From NCBI GenBank assembly GCA_013822725.1, contig PNKX01000035.1, positions 1 through 39,085 on the forward strand: a DNA stretch of 39,085 nt, in the 5' to 3' direction. Made by a program: the position numbers and the translations under genes. The notes under the pieces were generated by a model, which saw nothing but the letters and a program-made list of their open reading frames with translations, ran no database searches and had not been told where the DNA came from. Each line of letters opens with the position of its first letter. Position 1 is the first letter of the stretch. Below are positions 33,803 through 39,085 of this stretch, piece after piece. The DNA comes from Pirellula sp. GTDB lineage: Bacteria > Planctomycetota > Planctomycetia > Pirellulales > Lacipirellulaceae.

Positions 33803-34957
33803 TCAATCAGCCCGTAAGGTGACGGGAACTTCGACACGTCGACCCTCGCGAATCACCGTCAGCGTCACCGTGTCGCCCGGCTTGTGAGACCAGAGTTTGT
33901 CCTGAAATTGCACCCCGGTTCGCAATTCTTCGCCGTCGAAGGCGACGACCCGGTCGGCTTGCGTGGAATCAAAAACGGGCCGCTCGGCGACGACAAAGCC
34001 GCCTTGCTTGAGGTGCTGCATCACCACGCGACCGCCGCGCAGACCCGCCTGTTCCGCGGGTCCGCCCTTAGCTACTTGGCGAATCACCAACCCGTCTTTG
34101 GCTTCCATCACATTGATGATGCCAATGTCAGCTCGCACGATACGGCCGTTGGTAATCAGTTCTGGGACGATCGACTTGATCCGGTCAATCGGAATCGCGA
34201 AGCCGATGCCCGTGTTTTGGCCGGTGCGGCTCGCAATGGCGACGCACATCCCGACCATCCGCGCGTTGCCGTCGAGCAGCGGACCGCCCGAATTGCCGGG
34301 ATTCATCGCCGCATCGGTCTGAATGAGCGACTTCATTTGCCGCCCGTCGACGCGGCTCGGCAAATTGCGATTGAGGCTCGAGACGATGCCCGTCGTCATC
34401 GTGCCGTCCCAACCGAACGGATTGCCCACCGCGTAGACGCGCTGTCCGACGCGCAGCTGCTCGGACGCGCCCAGGTTAATCGGAAACAGGACCTCGGCCG
34501 GCGCATTGATCTTGAGCACCGCGATGTCATGTTCCTTATCGCCGCCGATCAGTTCGGCAGGATAAACGTCGTTCGACGCCAGCGTGACGCTAATCTGCTG
34601 AGCGCCGTCAATCACATGATAGTTCGTGATGACATGCCCCTCGCGATCGAGCACTGCGCCCGACCCGGCGCCCTCGGCTTCGTGCTGCATCATGAACGGG
34701 TCAACCGACACTGTCTTCGTATCAATGTTCACGACGCTCCGATTGGCCGTCTCGTAGACGCTGATATTCCGCTGTTCGTCCTGCGAGAGCGACGGCGAGG
34801 CAACCGTTGGCAACGGAGCCGCCGACGTCGAGACCGCCGACGTCTGAGCCATGGCATGCGATGTGGTACCCCATGGCGCGCGGCTATCCGCCAACCAAGC
34901 CCCGGCGGCAAGGCCCACCAACAACGCTCCCAACGTCGTCCAACCTGTTCGATTCAT
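33803..34957 (-). CDS. HtrA/DegP-type serine protease with one PDZ domain (384 aa)
   Basis: ATG 34957 has GGAG upstream; the ORF extension to 34999 is not preferred. A signal-anchor or signal peptide (residues 5-25, LGALLVGLAAGAWLA) exports it. The chymotrypsin-fold protease has His114 (NYHVID), Asp144 (EHDIAVL) and Ser223 (GNSGGPL). GDKEHDIAVLKI, YAVGNPFGWDGTMTTGIVSSL and the oxyanion loop are all present. One PDZ domain covers about 290-384, with an insert QHLKQGGFVVAERP. It probably removes misfolded envelope proteins. The single PDZ resembles DegS/HtrA2 more than DegP. Confidence 0.93.
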   Translation of the reverse strand: MNRTGWTTLGALLVGLAAGAWLADSRAPWGTTSHAMAQTSAVSTSAAPLPTVASPSLSQDEQRNISVYETANRSVVNIDTKTVSVDPFMMQHEAEGAGSGAVLDREGHVITNYHVIDGAQQISVTLASNDVYPAELIGGDKEHDIAVLKINAPAEVLFPINLGASEQLRVGQRVYAVGNPFGWDGTMTTGIVSSLNRNLPSRVDGRQMKSLIQTDAAMNPGNSGGPLLDGNARMVGMCVAIASRTGQNTGIGFAIPIDRIKSIVPELITNGRIVRADIGIINVMEAKDGLVIRQVAKGGPAEQAGLRGGRVVMQHLKQGGFVVAERPVFDSTQADRVVAFDGEELRTGVQFQDKLWSHKPGDTVTLTVIREGRRVEVPVTLRAD

Positions 34958-35148
34958 GGCCTGATCTCCATCGAGCCGGACGCTGTCCAGCCGCGCCAAA
35001 TAAATGAGCCGCCGCAGCGGCGATGAATGCAGTCATCCTCTACGGAGGATCTGCAAGCGGGGTTCAATAGTGACGGTTATCCGCCACGCACTGCGGCCGA
35101 AGAACCGCGATTTCTCCGCAAGAAATGGCTGCCTAACGCCTTTTTCAG

Positions 35149-35229
35149 CCCTCGGCTCCGCCGGGGGGTCGGTCACCATGCCGATAGGCATCGTCCCGCG
35201 CAACGCTGCCTCCCGGCGGAGCCGAGGGG
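35149..35229. repeat. inverted repeat between htrA-like and terC-like genes (CGGCTCCGCC family)
   Basis: Bases 35149-35168 and 35209-35229 are complementary with one mismatch. The CCCTCGGCTCCGCC core matches the repeat at 19722-19807 in design. It is upstream of the protease gene and downstream of the terC-like gene. Confidence 0.75.
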
Positions 35230-35259
35230 TGAAATGGCGACGACGATCCGCCAACCCGC

Positions 35260-36201
35260 CTAGTGCTTCGCCGCGCTCTTCTTCGGAATGAAGCCGATGG
35301 CGAAGCTCACCACCATCGCTCCCCAAAAGAGCCAGAATGACAGAGCGCTAGGGGAATGAAAATCGACACGGTGCGGGTCGGCCTCGGTGTTGAACCACCA
35401 GTCGATCAACAGCTTGCCGCCAATGATCAGCACCAGCCAATAGGCCGCCGTGGCAAAGCGCGGGAATCGTTCCAACAGCTTGATAAAAATCACCGCTGCA
35501 AACCGCATCAGAATAACGCCCAGCACCCCCCCAACGATGACGACCCACAGCTTCGGATGAGTGGCGTCGACGGGAAGATCAGACGGCTTTGCGGGCAGGA
35601 CGCCGATGGCGGCAAGAATCGAGTCGACCGCGAAGGCAATATCAGTGAGTTCAATCACTGCCACCGTTGGCCAAAACTTGGCGGTGCGCGGCGATTTGGC
35701 CGCCTCAGGAATGGGCAACGGCGCTCGCTGTTCGATCTCCTCAATTTCTTCAGCTTCCGTGAGAGGCTGACCAGTCACTTCATGAGTCAGTACAGGCTCG
35801 CCCGTTGCTGAGACGTGGACTTCGCCATCGTCTTCGCCCGCCTCAAAAAACATATGCTTGACGGCGATGTAGACGAGATAGCCTCCGCCCAGCAGCTTCA
35901 CTACCCGCCATTTCAGCAGGTAGGTCGCCGTAAGAACGGCGATAAACCGAAATGCGAATGCTCCGACCAAGCCGTAAGTCAGGGCCTTCTTTTGCTGCTC
36001 TTTCGGCAGCCGCTTCGCCAGCAGCCCTAGCACAAGAGCGTTGTCGATCGATAGCGCCCCTTCAAGCAGGACGAGCAACCCCACAATGGCAAGGTCGCCC
36101 CACGCGATTGTTTGACCGTACAGATTGAGGTCGGCGAGAATCATGAACATCCAGTGGCGGGGTATCTTTCCGGACAGCTTCGGGCGAAGCGAATCGAGCA
36201 T
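35260..36201 (-). CDS. TerC-family integral membrane protein (313 aa)
   Basis: Multiple membrane segments (about 30-52, 62-82, 90-112, 178-200, 215-240, 245-268 and 282-305) follow the TerC/Alx pattern. LLEGALSIDNALVLGLLAK at 50-68 is the family signature with the functional Asp-Asn, and a second intramembrane acid stretch is ELTDIAFAVDSILA. A soluble Glu/Pro-rich loop (about 120-165) connects the two halves. The start may be ATG 36201 or the in-frame ATG 36150; neither ribosome-binding site is strong. The family is linked to manganese export or membrane metal handling, and no riboswitch is recognised upstream. Confidence 0.9.
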   Translation of the reverse strand: MLDSLRPKLSGKIPRHWMFMILADLNLYGQTIAWGDLAIVGLLVLLEGALSIDNALVLGLLAKRLPKEQQKKALTYGLVGAFAFRFIAVLTATYLLKWRVVKLLGGGYLVYIAVKHMFFEAGEDDGEVHVSATGEPVLTHEVTGQPLTEAEEIEEIEQRAPLPIPEAAKSPRTAKFWPTVAVIELTDIAFAVDSILAAIGVLPAKPSDLPVDATHPKLWVVIVGGVLGVILMRFAAVIFIKLLERFPRFATAAYWLVLIIGGKLLIDWWFNTEADPHRVDFHSPSALSFWLFWGAMVVSFAIGFIPKKSAAKH

Positions 36202-36593
36202 TATCCCGGCCTGTTCCTGGAGGGGAAGTCCAACGCCCTAGGCATCACAGGCGCCGGTTTTAAGCATTTTGCCGCCTTTTAGACGTTGCCAGCCGCCAGT
36301 TTCGGCCCGAGTGCCCCTGCGAACTACGCAAGCCGACCTATTCTGCCCAATTTCTTGTGGCGACCTCGGACCGACCAGCTTAAACTGATAGTGCCGGGGG
36401 GTTTACAGTCCTTCGACGGGAGCGCGTTCGTGCGCGCCCAACTCCGTAACCGCCGCCCGTCTCGCGGCGTCTAACGGAGCGTGGTGAAGCAGGCCTTCGA
36501 GACGTCAAATCAGCAGAAACTGCTCCAGAGCGGTCGCCGATCGGAACACGGCGTGCCCTTGGGCAGAAGTATTTTTTTGAGGGAGCGTTTCCC
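36202..36593. other. divergent intergenic region between terC-like and VWA/secretin-like genes
   Basis: No gene is supported in these 392 bases. A hairpin with internal loop lies at 36442-36479 (CTCCGT/ACGGAG and CGCCG/CGGCG), followed by a small AGCAG/CTGCT hairpin at 36512-36524. It probably holds promoters and the leader of the rightward gene. Confidence 0.55.
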
Positions 36594-39085
36594 ATGCGCA
36601 CTTGTCGATCGATCTGGACAGCCAATCTGGCCACCGCCGCTGCACTCGCGCTCGTCGCGACGACTCAGGCCGCGGAATCAGCGCGTCTGAGCGCGTTCCG
36701 CCAAGGAGATCAAACCTCCTACGCGGTGAGTCTCGCCCCCGAGATGGCGAACAAGGAAGTTGACGGCGTCGACGTCGTAGTCCTGTTCGACACCTCCGCG
36801 AGCCAACAAGGCGCCTATCGCGAAACGGCTCTCGAAGCGCTCAAGACGCTCGTTGCCGGACTCCGCCCAACTGATCGCGTGCAGATCGTCGCCGTCGACC
36901 TCGATGCGCGCGACGTCACCACCGAATTCGTCGCCGGCAACGACGCCGCCGTCGCGAAGGCGATTGTGACCCTCGGCGACCAGGCGCCCCTCGGCTCGAC
37001 CGATATCGAAGCCGGTCTGACCGCCGCCATCAGCAAGTTCGACTCGGCAAAGTCAGCGAATCGCGCCATCCTCTACATCGGCGACGGTGCGAGCATGGCC
37101 AACCTGCTCGACGCCCCGACGATGGGTCCGCTGGTCGAAAAGCTGCGCGCCGCCCGCGCCCCGCTCTCGAGCTACGCCATTGGCCCGCAGGTCGATGCGG
37201 AACTACTCGCCGTCCTCGCCAACCAATCGGGCGGCAACTTGTACGTTGCCGAGCCGATCGTCTGGCAAGACGAAGCCGCCGGCGTCGACGACGCGCGGGC
37301 CCGCGAGGAAAACGTTCGCAACGCCCAAAGCGTCGGCAAGAATCTCGCGACCTGGTCGCGCGCCGCCGTCGCTTGGCCGACCAAGGCTCAAATCCCCAGC
37401 GAGTTGGGCCAAGCCTACCCCACGGCGTTTCCTCCGCTGCGGGCCGACCGCGACACGGTGATCGTCGGTCGGACGCCGGCTGTGATCTCGAAGCCGGTCG
37501 AAGTGCAAGTCACGGCCGCCGGCAACGACGGCAAGCCGGTCGATTTCGCCTGGACTGTCCAACCGGAACCGGCGAGCAATGACAACGCGTTTCTGGCCGC
37601 CATTGTCGACGGCGCCAGCCGCGACGGGGGCCTGACGCTGCCGACCTTGGGGTCGGCCGGCCTTTCGGAAATTGCCCGTCTTATGGGCGCCCAGGCCGAT
37701 CAATTGACCGTCCTGGCCCAGCAAGCCGTCGCCACCGGCGACCGCGAGGGCGCCCTCCAAATCGTCGAGGCCGTCCTGCGTCGGGACCCCGGGAACGTCC
37801 AAGCTCGCACGGTGCAAACCGCCATCGAGAACGCCCCCGCCGGCAACGTCGCGGCGGCCTCAGTACCAGCGACCACGACGACGAACGCCCCCGCCTTGAA
37901 CGCACCAGCGGCAAGCGCCCCCGCCATCGGCGGCGACATCATCCTCAACAAGGCGGTGGCCGCCGAACCGATTCCCCCCGCCGAACCGGGCCTCCTGGAA
38001 CGCCGCGGTCCCGATGGCACGTTCCTCGACGAAGTCGAGCAAGAACGTCGCGCCTACTCGCAAATGCTCCAGGCCGAAGTCACCAACACGGTGATCGAAG
38101 CTCGCGAGCGGATGGCGGCGGAACCGCAAATCGCCATTCAAGAATTGAAGCTCGCCCTGGAAAACGTTCGCCGGGCGGCTGAACTCGACGCCGCCACGCG
38201 GGCGTCGCTCGAGGACAAGCTCTCCATCGCCCTCCGCGAAGCGACCCGCAAGGCGTCGATCAAGGATGAACTCAATCGGCTGCGCGACGAAGAACTGGCT
38301 GCCGTTCGCGACCAGAAGTTTCTCGATGCCCAGCTGACGCGCCGCATCGAGCGCGAAAAGCAGCTCATGGATCGCTTCAATGCGTTGATGGACGAGCGTC
38401 GCTTCGTCGAAGCGGAAGAAGTCGCCGCCATCGTCGAAGAGATCGATCCCAACGGCGTGACGCCCCGAGTGGCCGCCCTCTGGGCTCGCCACAAGCGACA
38501 CGACTACCTGCAACAAGTTGCCCGCTCGGCCCGTCACAACGCGGCCTGGGACACGATGTATCAGATCGAGTTGTCGCACATTCCGTTCCCCGACAACCCG
38601 CCGATTGTCTACCCCGACGCTCCCGTCTGGGAAGAGCTGTCGAAGCGTCGTAAGGATCGTTATTCGTCGGCTGATCTCAAGAGCGAAGGCGAAGCCGAGC
38701 GCCGGATTTACAGTGCGCTGCGCCAGCCGTTACGCGCTCCGCTCGATTTCGTCGCCCAGCCCCTCAGCGACGTTGTCAGCGTTCTCGCCGAAGATTTCTC
38801 CATCCCGATCGTGATCGACACCACGGCCCTCGACGCGGTGGCGTCCAGCCCGGATGTCGAAGTGAACTTTCAAATTAGCAACGTCACGCTCAAGTCGGCC
38901 CTCGAACTGATGCTGAAGAGCGTCGGCGAAGGAGATCTGACGTACGTCGTCGACAATGAAGTCCTGATGATCACCACCCAGGAAGAGGCCGAAAAACGCC
39001 TACAGGTCCGGGTCTACCCCGTCGCTGACCTCGTGTTGCCCATCATCGATCTCGGTGGCATGGGTGGCGGCGGCATGATGGGTGG
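36594..39085 (+). CDS. VWA-domain protein with coiled coil and secretin-like (STN-type) domain, right end outside window
   Basis: ATG 36594 follows GAGGGAG at 36579-36585 and the frame is open to the edge (at least 830 aa). A signal peptide (residues 1-27) leads to a von Willebrand factor A domain: D66-T-S68-A-S70 is the MIDAS metal site, with further VWA features to about residue 240. A Pro/Ala-rich linker (about 415-470) follows, then a charged helical coiled-coil stretch (about 480-620). Residues about 706-815 look like a secretin N-terminal/STN domain: LDFVAQPLSDVVSVLAEDFSIPIVID, VNFQISNVTLKSALELML and VLMITTQEEAE. The next segment, VYPVADLVLPI, is typical of planctomycete secretin-like proteins, and the window ends in a Gly/Met-rich run. 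It is likely envelope-associated. Confidence 0.85.
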   Translation, partial: MRTCRSIWTANLATAAALALVATTQAAESARLSAFRQGDQTSYAVSLAPEMANKEVDGVDVVVLFDTSASQQGAYRETALEALKTLVAGLRPTDRVQIVAVDLDARDVTTEFVAGNDAAVAKAIVTLGDQAPLGSTDIEAGLTAAISKFDSAKSANRAILYIGDGASMANLLDAPTMGPLVEKLRAARAPLSSYAIGPQVDAELLAVLANQSGGNLYVAEPIVWQDEAAGVDDARAREENVRNAQSVGKNLATWSRAAVAWPTKAQIPSELGQAYPTAFPPLRADRDTVIVGRTPAVISKPVEVQVTAAGNDGKPVDFAWTVQPEPASNDNAFLAAIVDGASRDGGLTLPTLGSAGLSEIARLMGAQADQLTVLAQQAVATGDREGALQIVEAVLRRDPGNVQARTVQTAIENAPAGNVAAASVPATTTTNAPALNAPAASAPAIGGDIILNKAVAAEPIPPAEPGLLERRGPDGTFLDEVEQERRAYSQMLQAEVTNTVIEARERMAAEPQIAIQELKLALENVRRAAELDAATRASLEDKLSIALREATRKASIKDELNRLRDEELAAVRDQKFLDAQLTRRIEREKQLMDRFNALMDERRFVEAEEVAAIVEEIDPNGVTPRVAALWARHKRHDYLQQVARSARHNAAWDTMYQIELSHIPFPDNPPIVYPDAPVWEELSKRRKDRYSSADLKSEGEAERRIYSALRQPLRAPLDFVAQPLSDVVSVLAEDFSIPIVIDTTALDAVASSPDVEVNFQISNVTLKSALELMLKSVGEGDLTYVVDNEVLMITTQEEAEKRLQVRVYPVADLVLPIIDLGGMGGGGMMG

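Noticed and set aside
33884..35026. Rightward open frame antisense to the HtrA-type gene
   Set aside because: The composition is Arg/His-rich and unlike any protein; the minus-strand protease has the complete catalytic triad.
36202..36593. yybP-ykoY manganese riboswitch upstream of the TerC-family gene
   Set aside because: Neither conserved loop of the class is visible on the minus strand.

Overview
The window looks like a chromosomal segment of a planctomycete, most likely of the Pirellulales/Lacipirellula type. This rests on the high GC content, three PEP-CTERM or H-X9-DG pseudopilin-type surface genes side by side, a dockerin/PEP-CTERM protein, a DUF1559 protein, a DUF1207 outer-membrane protein, a von Willebrand A/secretin-type giant, and dense intergenic palindromes typical of these genomes. 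Taxonomy is inferred from gene content only.

Region 1 (1-4396) is the integrase end of an integrative element inserted in the 3' end of a CAU-anticodon tRNA gene. It carries the tail of an excisionase-like HTH protein, two small unknown genes, a RepA-like AAA ATPase, a cluster of iteron-like 13-mers around an AT-rich patch, an XRE regulator and a tyrosine integrase whose stop codon lies in the tRNA anticodon. The other end of the element lies outside the window, to the left.

Region 2 (4397-12108) is core chromosome: a secreted propeller-like protein, an ExeA/GspA-type ATPase, trpF, ahcY with a structured upstream region, a two-gene HicA-like toxin-antitoxin candidate, and a DUF1015 protein. 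Region 3 (12109-15786) is the chromosome-partition locus: parA-parB with a strong terminator and three parS-like sites, two of them embedded in or abutting the coding ends of two leftward membrane-protein genes. Region 4 (15800-20725) holds tRNA-Pro, an ankyrin lipoprotein, a Y-family polymerase, an ATP-grasp enzyme and oxyR.

Region 5 (20726-25192) is the most unusual. A rightward operon encodes a Cys-rich exported protein, a PEP-CTERM protein, a pseudopilin with an H-X9-DG motif and a dockerin/PEP-CTERM protein. It is divergent from oxyR and has a sigma70-type promoter overlapped by a Fur-box-like sequence. Both PEP-CTERM proteins are predicted to begin with His after signal cleavage. A convergent DUF1559 gene closes the region. 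A metal- or redox-linked envelope system is a reasonable hypothesis, not a demonstrated one.

Region 6 (25459-39085) carries lhgO, a flavin reductase, a thiamine-binding-type protein, a DUF1207 protein, a PmtA-like methyltransferase, tsaD, a FAD/Rieske oxidoreductase, a thioredoxin-fold protein without the usual CXXC, an HtrA-type protease, a TerC-family protein, and a VWA/secretin-like protein that runs off the right edge. Several different families of long inverted repeats sit in the intergenic gaps.
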